Shown here: one piece after another, positions 1 to 10,868 of the stretch
How the letters are laid out: every line of letters begins with the position of its first letter
Position numbering within the stretch: the first letter of the stretch is position 1
Assembly (NCBI GenBank): GCA_024114885.1
Contig: CP099422.1
Span: 1,054,001 to 1,118,000 of the forward strand
Source: Septoria linicola
Lineage: Eukaryota > Ascomycota > Dothideomycetes > Mycosphaerellales > Mycosphaerellaceae
Direction of reading: 5' to 3'
Length of the DNA: 64,000 bases
The notes under the pieces: generated by a model
Told to the model about the DNA's origin: nothing
Databases searched by the model: none
Seen by the model: only the letters and a program-made list of their open reading frames with translations
Program-made: the position numbers and the translations under genes

Positions 1-1
1 G

Positions 2-124
2 GCGACGATTCAGGCGCTGAATCAGACGAATGGAGATATTACGAGAGCGCTGGGGATTTTGAATGCTGGTGATTTGCTATCTGGTCTATCGAAGGTGCCA
101 AGTATACCTCGTTTGCCGATTTAG
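2..124 (+). CDS. 3' end of a gene with a UBA-like C-terminus (partial)
   Basis: The reading frame enters from the left edge and stops with TAG at 122-124, giving the last 40 residues of a protein. The pattern ATIQALNQTNGDITRALGIL resembles the third helix of UBA or UBA-like domains, where x-A-L-x-x-T-x-G-D-x-x-x-A-L is typical. Such domains bind ubiquitin or act as protein-interaction modules. Only this tail is visible, so the rest of the protein and its function cannot be judged. The UBA reading is an inference from a short motif. Confidence 0.55.
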   Translation, partial: ATIQALNQTNGDITRALGILNAGDLLSGLSKVPSIPRLPI

Positions 125-171
125 TTTGGATTCACGAGAAATGAAATTGTCTGCAAGAACGCTTCTTCTTT

Positions 172-459
172 TCAGCTGTCCATGGATGCCTTTCTCTTTT
201 TGTTCTCTTCTTCGAATGTGCGGGATTGAGGTGGTCGTAGAGGTTCGGTTGCTGGTATGTGACTACCAGTCTTAGGCGCTATTCTGGAAGCTTGAGTGTG
301 CTTTTCTTGGGAGTCTAGCCAGGTCTCGCCAGGCGTGGTTCCTTTGTTGCCGTTGTCGACTTCTGCTAATACCTTTGCGCCAATGCCGCGGAGTGAGAGA
401 TCAAGAGGCTCGGTCAGATTGTGAGAGCGTCGTCTGGTAGTGGGGAGGTCTGTTGACAT
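172..459 (-). CDS. Small hypothetical protein (95 aa)
   Basis: This is an uninterrupted reading frame with an ATG at 459-457. It is hydrophilic, rich in Thr, Arg and Glu, and ends in a basic stretch (ENKKRKAS). No signal peptide, membrane segment or known domain is visible. Third codon positions favour C or G, which supports coding. It lies tail to tail with the UBA-like gene, about 47 bp away. I do not recognise it; nuclear or cytosolic location is only a guess from its charge. Confidence 0.5.
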   Translation of the reverse strand: MSTDLPTTRRRSHNLTEPLDLSLRGIGAKVLAEVDNGNKGTTPGETWLDSQEKHTQASRIAPKTGSHIPATEPLRPPQSRTFEEENKKRKASMDS

Positions 460-802
460 GGCGATTGCCAGAGCTAGGAGATAGGCTCAAGTCTGGTGCA
501 GCTGATAGAAGACTTATTGATGCTTGTTTTATGTGAAGGCTCATATTGGAGAAGTCGTGCTCTCTCGACCCTCGCCAACACCTGCGACTCGCTGGCAGCC
601 GGAAATGGCACCCAGTGTCTGAGGCTCTTGCTCAGAGGGCAACTGTCGAGCGTTTCTTTGTAATCGCAGCGACTTACTTTGACCACCCCTTTCCGGCGAT
701 GTCCTGTACAAAGAAAACGAAAGGCCAGCAGTAGTTCGTACACGATACGGAGGCTGGACGCTGCACTATCTCCGGCAGCTCGTCGACAGCTCGTTCAGCA
801 AA
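460..802. other. Intergenic, divergent promoter region
   Basis: This stretch separates the starts of the small minus-strand gene and the plus-strand basic protein at 803. I see no convincing coding frame, repeat or RNA gene in it. Confidence 0.5.
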
Positions 803-1513
803 ATGGTCTCGACACGAAGTGGACGGTCTACTCAACCGAGTGTGGCGAGTGAGAAGGTCACGAATAACGAAGCTCCCCGGCAGGTGACTGCCAAGAAGAG
901 CACGCCTAGCAAGACAGCACCTGAGAAGGCAAAGCCCAAAAGTCCAAGTCGCAAGAAAGTCCCATCGATGAAAGTCACTTCTAAGCAGACTTCCGCCAAA
1001 AATGTCACCCCAAAGAAATCTCGATTCGTAAACGCACGCAAGAGGACTGACCACGACCTCCGGCACGGCAGCAAAGAGAAAGAGCGCAAATTCGGCAAGC
1101 ATCTTCGGAAGTGGCTACAGTTAGGCAAGCAGCTCCACGTCTTAGAGAAGCAATTGGCTCAAGACGAAGATGGACGATACCGCAACCTGACCAAATTCAT
1201 AAGCCGCGCAAGTCCGCTCCACGACGCAATGGTCACGATCTTGACGGACATTAGTCGACTGCGCTGCGGGGCGCCGAGCTTGTTCAAGAATGTGAAGTTC
1301 ATCGACAAGTATGTGCCATGGAATCCTCTTGTGGCGTCGGATGCTCCTTCGGGAAAAGATGAAGGGCCGGGTCTTTTTGGAAATGGCCCTATTGTCCACC
1401 GGTATGATCGTTCTCGAAAGACTGCATATGATGTCAACGGGAAAGTTCTTTGGACGTACGAGGATCCCGAGCCGGTGATCTCTTCTTTTTGTTATAAGTT
1501 GGGTCAGAAGTAA
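803..1513 (+). CDS. Hypothetical basic protein (236 aa)
   Basis: Single-exon frame from ATG 803 to TAA 1513. The first ~90 residues are low complexity and very basic (repeated T-x-K-K, S-x-K and P-x-K motifs), as in chromatin-associated or nucleolar tails. From about residue 95 the chain becomes mixed and probably folded (KHLRKWLQLGKQLHVLEKQL suggests a helix), with several Trp and Tyr near the end. No named domain is recognised. It sits just upstream of the USP copies, but nothing in the sequence ties it to them functionally. Confidence 0.65.
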   Translation: MVSTRSGRSTQPSVASEKVTNNEAPRQVTAKKSTPSKTAPEKAKPKSPSRKKVPSMKVTSKQTSAKNVTPKKSRFVNARKRTDHDLRHGSKEKERKFGKHLRKWLQLGKQLHVLEKQLAQDEDGRYRNLTKFISRASPLHDAMVTILTDISRLRCGAPSLFKNVKFIDKYVPWNPLVASDAPSGKDEGPGLFGNGPIVHRYDRSRKTAYDVNGKVLWTYEDPEPVISSFCYKLGQK

Positions 1514-1747
1514 ATCAGTTCCATGTCAGCACTTGCATTCCAAACCTCGCTCCTCACTTTCCCTTGCCCATGTGATGATAATGCTCGGCGGCGGTGTCCA
1601 GCTGCTCGACAAAGAATGTGTGGAACCAGATCCGGCGAGGAGCTTTGCAAATGCAGGCTCTTTGTTCGAAATTCATTGCAGAGACCACGAGCTCCGGATA
1701 CAATCAATGGCTGATTCCTGCCATCGAACATATCGCAAGACATCAAG

Positions 1748-2403
1748 ATGCCAGTCCGTGGCTCCACAAGACGCGGCTCCTTGAGACCTAGTCGTGGCTC
1801 CTTAAGACCTAGTCGTGGGACCTTGACACCTAGTCGCGGCTCCTCGAGACCCATCCTCGGACGGAAACGCAAGGCGGAAGAAGATGATGGCCCGCCTGCA
1901 AAACGTCCATTACGCTCACCCTCATTCACTCCATCGATTGCTTCGCCAGTTTCATCCCCGGTTGATCCCGGTCTCATCAAAGGTAAAGGCAAGCTTCGCG
2001 AGGGAGGCCGACGAGTTGCTCCCAGAGTTGAGGAGAATGCTGTTCTCAAGAGGTTTCCTGAGGTAAAGTCGAGGCAGAGTAAGGGGATAATGAATCCGAG
2101 CAATTTGTGCTATCGCAATGCTAGTCTACAGTGAGTATGCGGACCCATGACTGCAGGACTTTTGCTGATCGGTCTGGTTGTAGGGCGTTGCTCCATACGC
2201 CTGCTTTCTACCACTTCTTGAGCAAAGTGCATGCAGATTGTCCTTCTTTGGCAGAGGAATGCGTGTTGTGTGCAGGTGAGTCATCCCTAAAGTGTATGAT
2301 CCGCCGTCGTTCACTGGGGCCTTTGCTGACAGCAGTGCTTCTGCGCCAACATTTACATTGCCTCCGTGCGTACGCTGCCAGGCAGGTACGCTGTCATCAG
2401 TGA
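1748..2403 (+). pseudogene. Truncated USP-type deubiquitinase copy
   Basis: Exon 1 runs 1748-2130 and exon 2 2184-2275, joined by a GTGAGT...TAG intron. The joined product has a Ser/Arg-rich tail, then FPEVKSRQSKG, then a cysteine box NLCYRNASLQALLHTPAFY, close to the USP (peptidase C19) pattern N-T-C-Y-x-N-x-x-L-Q, followed by a CVLC pair. The intact gene downstream has the matching FPDVKFPKSKG and DCYRSAVLAALFHVPGFY. After 2275 no further USP boxes appear: the best continuation stops by about 2403, and the QD and His boxes are absent. It is therefore a partial duplicate or a decayed gene that could at most encode a non-catalytic N-terminal fragment. Confidence 0.65.
1772..1852 (+). repeat. 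21-bp tandem repeat inside the USP-like fragment
   Basis: Three full units (1772-1792, 1793-1813, 1814-1834) and one partial unit follow each other. Each encodes a seven-residue motif of the type R-G-S-L-R-P-S. The second unit differs from the first at two positions; the third is more diverged. The repeat builds the basic, disordered N-terminus of the fragment. Confidence 0.8.
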
Positions 2404-2787
2404 CAATGTAGAGATTGTTGTTCCAAAGTCTGAGCTTGACACGACCACTTTCAGTGCGGCTGTGAGGAATCCCAAGTCTTCAACGACTAGTGCTTCGCGA
2501 TAAGTCCTGATTTACCCCAAGCTCTGAACAAGCTAGACCGTACATAGTTCAACGCAATTCTTTGTACGAATCCGCACATTGTCACTGCGCATTTTTACTT
2601 CACTGGGAGGCGTCTCGGCCTCTCCTGAGCAGCGACTTCACGACAAAGAGTCATGGTCCGTTTCCGGCGAACAAAGGTCGTACTGAACGGCGCCATATGC
2701 TAGTTCTCCAGCACAGGTACAAGTCCTTACTCAGAGCTATCATTTGTTCGATTATTGTATAAGCCGCTTGAGTAGACAGGAGGCATT
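2404..2787. other. Intergenic between the two USP copies
   Basis: No coding signal or RNA gene is visible. It probably contains the eroded remainder of the truncated copy and the promoter of the intact USP gene. Confidence 0.4.
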
Positions 2788-4494
2788 ATGGCCAGAAGAG
2801 GAGCCAAGCGGAGCGCATCCAGGGAGCTGTCATCGTCTCGCGCTGGCAAGAAACCTTCGCCATCGGGAGCAAAGTCGAGATCGAAATCGCCATCACCGGG
2901 GCCATCACGTCCGTCGACAGGTGGTGTAGCTGCATCATCGGGTCCCGCACCAAGACTTGCGAAATCAAATGGCCTCCTGTTCTTGACCCCGCCGAAGACC
3001 CGTCGCGTGCAGCCAGACAGCGACCTGCCAGGCGCCATCAACCAGTTTCCTGATGTCAAGTTCCCCAAATCCAAGGGCTTTGAAAACAGAGCAGTCGACT
3101 GTTACCGTTCGGCGGTTCTTGCTGCGCTATTCCACGTGCCTGGTTTCTATGTAAGTGTGCCAAGCTGAGTAGAGGACGATCCTTCTAATCCGAGATGTAC
3201 TGACCATGTTGAAGCGCTATATGGGCATGCTGCACAGAGACTGCCACCTGAAGGGCGCACAATGTCTCCTCTGCCGACTCCAGGAGTAAGTCACTACACC
3301 ATCATCGTGATGCACGACGAGAACGTGATTTTGCCAATCGGAACACTGCTGACCATCTGCGATGCAACAGCTTGTGCTACAACTACTATGCCGCCGAGGA
3401 TCCCAAGAAAGCAGGAGGAGTGGCAAAGGCGCCACCGCGATTGTACAAAAAGTTCCACGAAGCCGTCGAACTGAATCTTCCAGAGTTTTACAACGAATTG
3501 AAGCAGAGTAAGATTTCCAGTGAACATAACCAATCGTGTCTGAGACAGTCGCTGACTTATGTCCACTACTTCTAGATATACAAGTCAACGCCCAGTCCGA
3601 TCCGAGGGAGTTCCTAGAGTACCTCCTTCGAGAGCAAATCAGGCCGAAGCAATCGCCAGCAGACAGCATAAGCTACGAGCAAATGTTCGAGCTCGAGACC
3701 AAGCAATCTTGGACATGTGCTGGTGAGTCCCTTGAGGAATATACTTGAAATGTATGAATCAAGTGCTGACTTATTATGGCTTCCAGACTGCGGAGTAACA
3801 AGGACTAACCCATCCGAGGAAACCATGCACGCAGGATTTTATGTAAGGCTGCAGGTGCCAGATGCCCGAAATGGCAGATCACTGCGATTATTCATGGAGC
3901 AGAGTGAGCTGTTCAGTGCCAATGTAGAAAGGCGTTGTGACACCGCTCAATGCATCATCGCCGAGCGTGCCTTCGGCCGGGATGGTCCAGTGCGCCGGGT
4001 GACCACTACAATCGTTCGAGCGCCCGAGGTCCTGGTAAGTCTGTGGCGGAAATCCATCATGTCTGGGCCCTTCTTCCAAACCATGCTGACGCTCTGCCCT
4101 AGTTCGTTGGACTCCAACGTATCGATCCGAACTTTTTGGTCAAAGACTTCACCAGAGTCAACTATCCGGAGGTGTTAGACTTGAGTCCATGGGTAGAGTC
4201 AACGGAAATCGCTGGTGACTTGAACTACAGACTTGACGCAGTGGTAGCGCATAAAGGAGATTCTATCGACAGTGGACAGTAAGTTTCCTAACATTAGTGA
4301 TCGCACAGCTTGTGGTCTAACGACATCATAGTTACATTGCTGCAGTCCGGAAGCACTACGAGGACGGGTTCGAGATCGTTGATGATGATAATCTTGTCGG
4401 CCCGACACAGGACGGTAGCTTTCGCGAACTACAGAGGCCGCAGTCGTTTAGTGAGGAGGCGCAAGCGATGATCTTGATGTACAGTAAGCTGTAA
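2788..4494 (+). CDS. USP-family ubiquitin carboxyl-terminal hydrolase (434 aa)
   Basis: Seven exons: 2788-3150, 3215-3285, 3371-3507, 3576-3722, 3787-4034, 4103-4278 and 4332-4494; all six introns are GT-AG and phases close exactly. USPs (MEROPS C19) are cysteine proteases that remove ubiquitin from substrates. The basic, Ser/Pro-rich N-terminus (~95 aa) precedes a divergent Cys box with C105 in DCYRSAVLAALF, the QD-like box QSDPREFLEYLL (~197-208), a zinc-knuckle pair CADC (~238-241), and the His box SGHYIAAV with H381, followed by the acidic DDD at 398-400. The expected triad is thus present, although the canonical N-x-x-N-T-C lead is replaced by ENRAVDC. It is a short, lineage-divergent USP; substrate unknown. 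A truncated relative lies just upstream. Confidence 0.85.
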
Positions 4495-5466
4495 TTGATG
4501 GCGCAAGAGTGTTCAGGCGTCGTTGTTCTTGTAATTCAATGGGTTTCTCATTCATGTTTTGGTCCTTGAGGACCTCGCCACAATCGAGTGGCAGCTTTCA
4601 TCCCGTCCTTGCAGAATGTCCCAATCCCTAGCAAGCAAAAGGGCAGAGGGTAAAGTGCTCAACGCTCGTCCTTCTCAGCAACAGCGAGCAGTGACAGAGA
4701 CAGCAACGATGAGGAAGAGATCTCGAGCGTCGATATCGGATGCTGTCTGTGCCGGCTTTGATGCGACGTGATGGTGAGAGTGATGGCGTGAGTTTCGTGC
4801 TCTCGGTGTTCCAACCGATGCCAAGACAACGCAACCACATCCGACTTCTTCCTTGCCTCAAGGACTTCTCATGTCAGCCGAACAACTTTTGCAACGTCTC
4901 AAATCCTGTCGCTGGCGTACTCCGATGGCGCTACAGGTAGTGGCGAGAGATATGACGAGAGCAGAGCACGAAGTCGGTCGTCTTCACCTCCAGCCCTGTC
5001 TGGCCACCCCTGCTTGTGCCCTGTAATCCCTGTAGGGCTCTTAGATGGTAATCACAATATGGCTACGACGAACGGCGAGACATGCCGAAGTCGTTGTACG
5101 ACGCGAGTCGCTCGCGATTTGAGGCACAATCTTGCGCACCAATTGCACGTTTCGGGCATGACATATGCAGCCCTACGAAGCTCATATATCTTCTATCGAT
5201 CATTACCATGTTCGGTGCTCTCTCATCAGCACCGTTGACAATACAGTACAATCAAGTATCTCTTGATCGATTGTATCAGCATCGAGAACAATCCAGAGAT
5301 TGATCGATCATATCGGCATCGAGAACAATCCAGAGAACTCTCATCACGACATTGAACATCGGACACAAGCCAGTTACCCAAAACCGTCGAAGATACCTCC
5401 AGTTGTATACCACGATCCAAGACGGAAGCACAACTACTCACCCCAAACCCACTATCAGCCAACAAG
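4495..5466. other. Intergenic, about 1 kb
   Basis: No supported gene. It holds the 37-bp direct repeat at 5263-5336 and the promoter of the small membrane protein at 5467. Confidence 0.5.
5263..5336. repeat. 37-bp tandem direct repeat, two copies
   Basis: Units 5263-5299 and 5300-5336 abut and match except at three positions, all transitions. The shared core is GCATCGAGAACAATCCAGAG. The pair lies about 130 bp upstream of the ATG at 5467, so it could be a duplicated promoter element, but no factor site is recognised. Confidence 0.85.
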
Positions 5467-5824
5467 ATGAGCACCGCCAACCCAGTTTCAGCTGTCGCTG
5501 CAGCAGCCAGCACAGAGGTATGCTTGATCATGCACCCTACCGTCCTCAAGCTTTGTCTGACAACCTTCACAGCCTGCACTTATCCGCTCCGTGCGCGCAG
5601 TACGCAACATGTTCAAGGAGGCACACCCTTACGAGCGCCCTGCAGTCACACTCCGACCTCATGCCGTGGCGTGGGAGAAATACACAGCACAATTAGGGCG
5701 TGCAACGAGGTTCTATGTCCCCGCTGTGATATTCTTCTTCGGTTGGCCATTTGCGATGAAATATGCAGTGGATGCATGGAATGGTGTCCATGATGCGCCA
5801 GCGAAAAAGAGAAGAAGATCGTAG
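5467..5824 (+). CDS. Small single-pass membrane protein (100 aa)
   Basis: Two exons, 5467-5517 and 5573-5824, joined in phase 0 across a GTATGC...CACAG intron. The N-terminus is Ala/Ser-rich, then RSVRAVRNMFKEAHPYERP, a stretch with Arg/Lys, and one hydrophobic span around FYVPAVIFFFGWPFAMKY (residues ~68-86), followed by a short hydrophilic tail ending KKRRRS. Size and shape resemble small mitochondrial inner-membrane accessory proteins, but I cannot assign a family, so the location is inference. Confidence 0.6.
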
Positions 5825-6045
5825 ATGATTATTGCACTGGGTTTGGGTTATGCGTCCGGCATTGGGCGTTATGGTCGCATAGAGCATTCGTGTACAGGGC
5901 GGGGCATTGATGCATTGCATGACCTGGAAATAGGGTGTTCATGACACACTAGAAATGTTAGTCACGCACATGCTCGAGAGGTCATATTGCTTCGCAAATT
6001 CTGTGTCTGCAGATACGTAATCACATCATCTTCGTATCACTTCAT

Positions 6046-7766
6046 CTAATCAACGTGGACGACCTGGCCTCCCTCGTCCATGGCGACCTTAGTCTTCCGC
6101 GTGGACGCCTTTCGTGGGTTTGGCGCTTCGAAAATCTCTCTTAGCTCCTCGAGAGTCTTTCCGGCCGTCTCCACGAAGAAGAAGTAGATGACTACGAGCT
6201 CGACACAAATCCAGCCAATGTAGACGAGGTATAGCTTCCAGCCAATTTCTGCAATACCGACACTGATGCCGTACGTGTTGACGACCATGGCCACGTTCAG
6301 GAAGAGGAAGTTCAATCCACTTCCCTTGGCACGAGTGCGGTTCTCGAGACACTCCACAGCGTACAGGGTCTGCAATGGTGTCCAACCCTATATCGTGTTA
6401 GATTACAATGTTGTAGTACGGCGTATGTCATGACTTACCCAAGCGAAGCAGATACCGAACAGGTAGATGCTGACAATCGTGCCATATGAAAGGTCTGGAT
6501 TGCTCTCTGACGCGGCAGTGAAGGCCGTCAGGAGAACGTACGCGATGAGACCGCCGCCCAATCCGGCGAGAAGCATCTTTCGTCTGCCAAGCTTGTCCAG
6601 CAAAGTGGCGCCGTAGAGCGCTCCGAGGAAGCTGAAGATCGGATTGATAGCATTGATGAGCAACTGAGTGCTGGCATTCTCAATTCCTGCAGCCTTGACC
6701 ATTTGAGGCATGAAATAGCTGACGACGTTGTTGCCGGACCACTGACCGAAGAACGACATCGCGATGACCATGTAGAGTCTGTAGCGAGCAGCCTTGGTGT
6801 TGAAAAGCTCTCTGAAGTCCCACCATGGGTTATCGTTTCTCGTTGCGCCCATGTCCTCAACAATCTCGTGCACCTGCAGAGTGACAAGCGGTGACTGTGG
6901 GTTTCCATCTCCGTGGTACTTGGCAAGAATGGCAATGGCCTCTTCTCTTCGATCGTGCATGATCAGCCAACGTGGTGTCTCCGGGAAGAATAGCACGAAG
7001 CACATCACAACAGCTGGAATTCCGCACTGGACAAGAGTGGGTGTTCGCCATGCCCACGATGACTGTTGCATGTGTAGGTCGGTACCGTATGTTGTCCAAC
7101 CCGCAAGGATGTTGCCCAACCACCAGAAGTTGTTGTACATTCCAGCCATCGTGCCACGGTATGCTGGGTGAGCCAATTCGACAGTGTATGCTGGTCCGGC
7201 TGCCGAAGCAATACTGGCTCCGAAGCCAAGGATAAATCGTCCTCCAATGAACTGGCCTGTTTCGTGGGCCGTCGTCTGAATAGCAGTGCCTGTGCTCTCG
7301 GTCAGTACAACGCATGTCTGCATACCTTCCACAACGACTCACCGACGAGCACAAGAGCACATCCTACAAAGATACAGATCCTTCTGCCATATCCATCTGC
7401 CAGGAAACCACAGAATGGGAATGCTGCGATCTGTCCACAATTGTAGATAATGAAGATGATTCCCGTAGAACTTCCAGCACCACTCAGACCGAATGTCCTC
7501 TGATAACTTGGCATGGCATTGATGGCGCCCATGAGGGACGAGTCGAAGCCGTTCATCGTAGAGACAAGGTATCCGATGCCCATAATCATGTAGAGCTGGA
7601 TCATGCCGCGGCTCCATAGATTGGGCTTGTGGGCATTGACAGCTGCAGTCAAGGCCACCGAAGCGACATTGGCTTCCTTGACAGCCGGTCCCTTCTGAAG
7701 GTCATCGTCGATATCGGCCACATGCTGTGTAGTGGTGGCATCCTTCTTCTCATTATGAGGATCCAT
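6046..7766 (-). CDS. MFS sugar transporter, lactose-permease/hexose type (538 aa)
   Basis: Three exons read leftward: 7766-7343, 7289-6439, 6387-6046; both introns GT-AG, phases close. It belongs to the sugar-porter branch of the major facilitator superfamily, proton symporters of the plasma membrane with 12 membrane spans. Visible signatures are FLADGYGRR (loop 2-3), GRFILGFG with the following ELAHPAYRG, PETPRWLIMHDR (after TM6), LLDKLGRRK (loop 8-9) and VETAGKTLEE at the C-terminal end. The long hydrophilic N-terminus (~50 aa) and overall pattern match fungal lactose-permease-like (LAC12-type) members, which often carry disaccharides or aromatic sugars; the exact substrate cannot be read from sequence. 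It lies head-on to the convergent small membrane gene. Confidence 0.9.
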
Positions 7767-8746
7767 CTTGTTGTGCTTGGTGTCGGGAGTGCGACAAGTG
7801 ATGGTGAGGTGGAAGCAGAAAGGCTAGTCAGTGCAACCAGGGCCGGACGACAGATCTATATCATGTCTCGCAGGGTTGTATTGCAGACTGTCCCGCGTGG
7901 TCGACAAGGAATGCCCCAGAGCTCCTCCACACTCGCGTGGCTTAGGGTAGCACGGTGCATCAATTCCTGTTTTGGACCTTGGCTGCGGTATACACGAAGC
8001 CTGAGTGGTGCCGAGGTGGTAGATTAGTTTAAGCTGCAGTGCTTGGTATGGATCACTATGGAGCAAGACAAGACATTGCCCGCGATTTGTGGCGTTCTCA
8101 GTGAGCTTGCTTTCTCTTCTACACTGCAGATTCGGCGCACTTTCGGAGCACTGCTTGGAGGCCAAGCAAGCTTTAGACGCTGGAGAGAGAAGTGTCCTCA
8201 TCCACGATGCCGGTCGGTATACGGTAGCCGGTCTAGGTCTTCTTCAGCCGACCATTGCCGCGAAATGCCTGCAGCACATCATGCATGGAAATGAGGAGAT
8301 TTCGCGGAGACTCGTGGAGTTTCCACACTTGGCTCTTCCTTCAGATCACCTGCTATGGTATACCATACGCCACACGAAGCGAGAATGGTTGGTGTGCCAT
8401 TGACTCGGCGCGTCTCGGTGCGAAGGTGAAGAGGAGGAACGGGTGGAAAGATGAGGTTGGTGGATAAACATAGGCTAAAGACTTCGGCAAAGGCCGGCCA
8501 ATCAGACGTGGTTGGTCGTGCCAATTTCTCCTCGAATGATCCTTGACCTTGACACAGCATGGCCAAGAGCAAGACCACATCGAACTTGACCTGCTTCGGA
8601 GTCTTCGCCCGGCATCACAAGCAAGCGATATGCGAGACATGTCGAATGCCGGGATGTGGAGGGTTCTGCTGGACTCGTAGCAAGCCTCACAGCATTTCAA
8701 GCCATACCGCGGACCGGTTTTTGAGGAAGAACAGTAATCCCACTTT
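7767..8746. other. Intergenic, about 1 kb
   Basis: Promoter of the MFS transporter plus the 3' flank of the GH5 gene. A 63-codon Cys-containing frame (8559-8750, plus strand) exists but lacks support. Nothing else recognised. Confidence 0.45.
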
Positions 8747-10368
8747 TTAATCCAGTTCCAGCTTGCCATTGGCCTCACCATGATCGAACTCCTTCAAGTC
8801 GACCTTGCCTCCTTTGTCGCTGCTTACTGAAGCATGCCTTTCCAGCTCCTCGTTCAGCCCACTTCGTTGCACGCACTGCTCAACACGAAAGCTCTTTGCA
8901 ACATCGTCAAGCTCTTCAAGACTCAGGTCTTTGAACAATTCCGCAAACTCATCACTGAGACATCCACTCATCCAGAGCTGATTGACAAGCCGTGTGATTT
9001 GCCGCTCTGTCGCCCAAGGCGTCGGGTATTCATCTTTGCTGGTCGGACAATGCTTATCAATGAAGTCGACAAGTGGGAAGATGACATCCTCAACTTCCTT
9101 CGATGGCCGACGTCCCCAGGCATCGAGCTGTAGTTGTCGCTTCTTCTCGAGGAAAGGCGCAATGAGCTTCATATACGCTGAAGAAGGATCGAGATGCACC
9201 ATGCCTTGCAGACCAATGTCCTTGTACAGCCAGATCGACCAATGGATGTCGTACTTGTCGTAAATTTCCAGCTGCTTGCTGAGGAGCTTCGTGCGAGCAG
9301 CATTAATGGTTTCGTGGTCCTCGTCAAGAGCAGGATTTGCATAGACAGGACCAAACTCTCCGTTCCAGATCGGTGAGTTGTGCTTTCTCATGAATTCTGC
9401 TTTGCGCAAGAACTGAGATTCAAGCTGGTGGTCTTCCTCCTGGGCGCCTGTATATGGCTTGCCCTTCGGAAAGCCCATCATGCTGTAGTCATGCAAGCCG
9501 TAGACGGTGTTAGGTAGGACGTGTTCGAAATGCTTCCACTCCATGGCAAAGGTGTTACCATCGAGCCAGAGGATATGGTCAGGATCGACCTTTCTGACCT
9601 CAACCTCGATTCTATCGTAGAAAGCTGGAAGCCTCCAATGTAGAGGATCACAAGGCTCATTGATCAAATTATAGCCTGCCACCCAAGGATTGCCCTGCAG
9701 CTTGTCAACATAGAGGACTCACCGCCAGCAGATTCATTGACCATTCACCTTGTATCGCTCCGCAATCTGGCACCACAACCATATCACCCGATCCTGGAAA
9801 TCCTTATGCTCCCAAAACGCCGCATGATTTGTCACATTATCAGCATGCCAATCGCCATTCTGTCCTCCAGGAAGCGCATGCAGATCCAATATCGTGTATA
9901 TCCCGTGCTTCGCGCCTATGTTTTCACATCACACATTAGCTCTTCCATCACCAAGCATCACCAGCCCTTGAAAAGCAACACAGACAAGTCAAACTCACAA
10001 ATCTCCACAACCCGATCCAAAGCCCCAAATCCATTCCTCTCCTTCAAAACCCTGGGCTCCATATCATCCTCAAAATGCCTATAATTCATCGGTAACCGCA
10101 AACAATTAAACCCTTTGCTCTTGAAAAACTTCGCATCCTCCTCCATGAAAAAGTACTCCAAAAACTTGTCAAAAAAGAAGTCATATTTCTCTTGACCCAA
10201 TACTTTTAGCATCGAAGCGCGATGTTGAGATTCGTGGCCTGGATATCCTGTGATGAAGTTTTCCATGTTCATCCATCCTCCGAGCGCCGCGCCGCGGAGG
10301 ACGATGGGCTTGTTGTCGTTGCTGCCGACGACTTGGGCGCCGGAGACTTTGAGGATTCCTGTAGACAT
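8747..10368 (-). CDS. Glycoside hydrolase family 5 enzyme, intracellular glucanase-like (494 aa)
   Basis: Three exons: 10368-9999, 9915-9749, 9694-8747. The start was set at the ATG in front of STGILKVSG, because the frame further upstream has only a GTG. GH5 enzymes are retaining beta-glycosidases with a TIM barrel. The acid/base glutamate is seen in NLINEP (E192) and the nucleophile in WNGEFG (about E292); RGAALGGWMNMENF near the N-terminus, LRLPMNYRHF and DLHALPGGQN are further conserved strands. There is no signal peptide, unlike secreted exo-1,3-beta-glucanases, so it is probably cytosolic, perhaps in glucan or glycolipid turnover. About 90 C-terminal residues form a helical, acidic extension after the barrel. 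Subfamily not determined. Confidence 0.88.
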
Positions 10369-10868
10369 TTTGACGAGGTTGGGAGGCGGGTTCCAATGGG
10401 GTGAGAGAAGGAGAGGAGCTAAAAGCACATTATACTTGTCCTTCTAGTCGGGCTACTGTGATCTCATCACCTCGCGAAACATGCTTGAAGCTGCAGGCTG
10501 TTCTCGCGGCAGATGTATCAATGATAGGAAAGAGGCCTGGAGTGGATGACCCCCAGAATATTGGAAGTGGACAACCCAGTCGATTCAGCCTAAAGTAGCC
10601 CCACCATGAGTGAGGAGGTCGCCATAGCTGCCAGGTCTGGACATGAGTACAGAAGCCCCGCGTGTGATTCGCAACAATATGCTTGTCTTAACACTATAGA
10701 CACTTCAATACATTATTTAATCTGGTCATATGCGAATGCGCGCTTGAGGGTATTGCTCTGTTAAACCATTGAAACTCCATCGCTCGTGAACGCTCAATAA
10801 CAGAAATATGCATGCTGTAGCGCTTCCTGTCCATAATCCACACGACAAACCTGCTTAAACTTTCATGC
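10369..10868. other. Intergenic, 500 bp
   Basis: Holds the GH5 promoter and the 3' flank of the Spo71-like gene. No gene or repeat seen. Confidence 0.5.

Noticed and set aside
4367..4380. GGTTCGAGA resembling a tRNA B box
   Set aside because: It is inside the last exon of the USP gene and no A box or cloverleaf surrounds it. No other tRNA-like pattern was found in the window.
8559..8750. 63-codon plus-strand frame with CETCRMPGCGGFC
   Set aside because: Short, in an intergenic stretch, reaching past the stop of the GH5 gene on the other strand; no signal peptide or homology cue.
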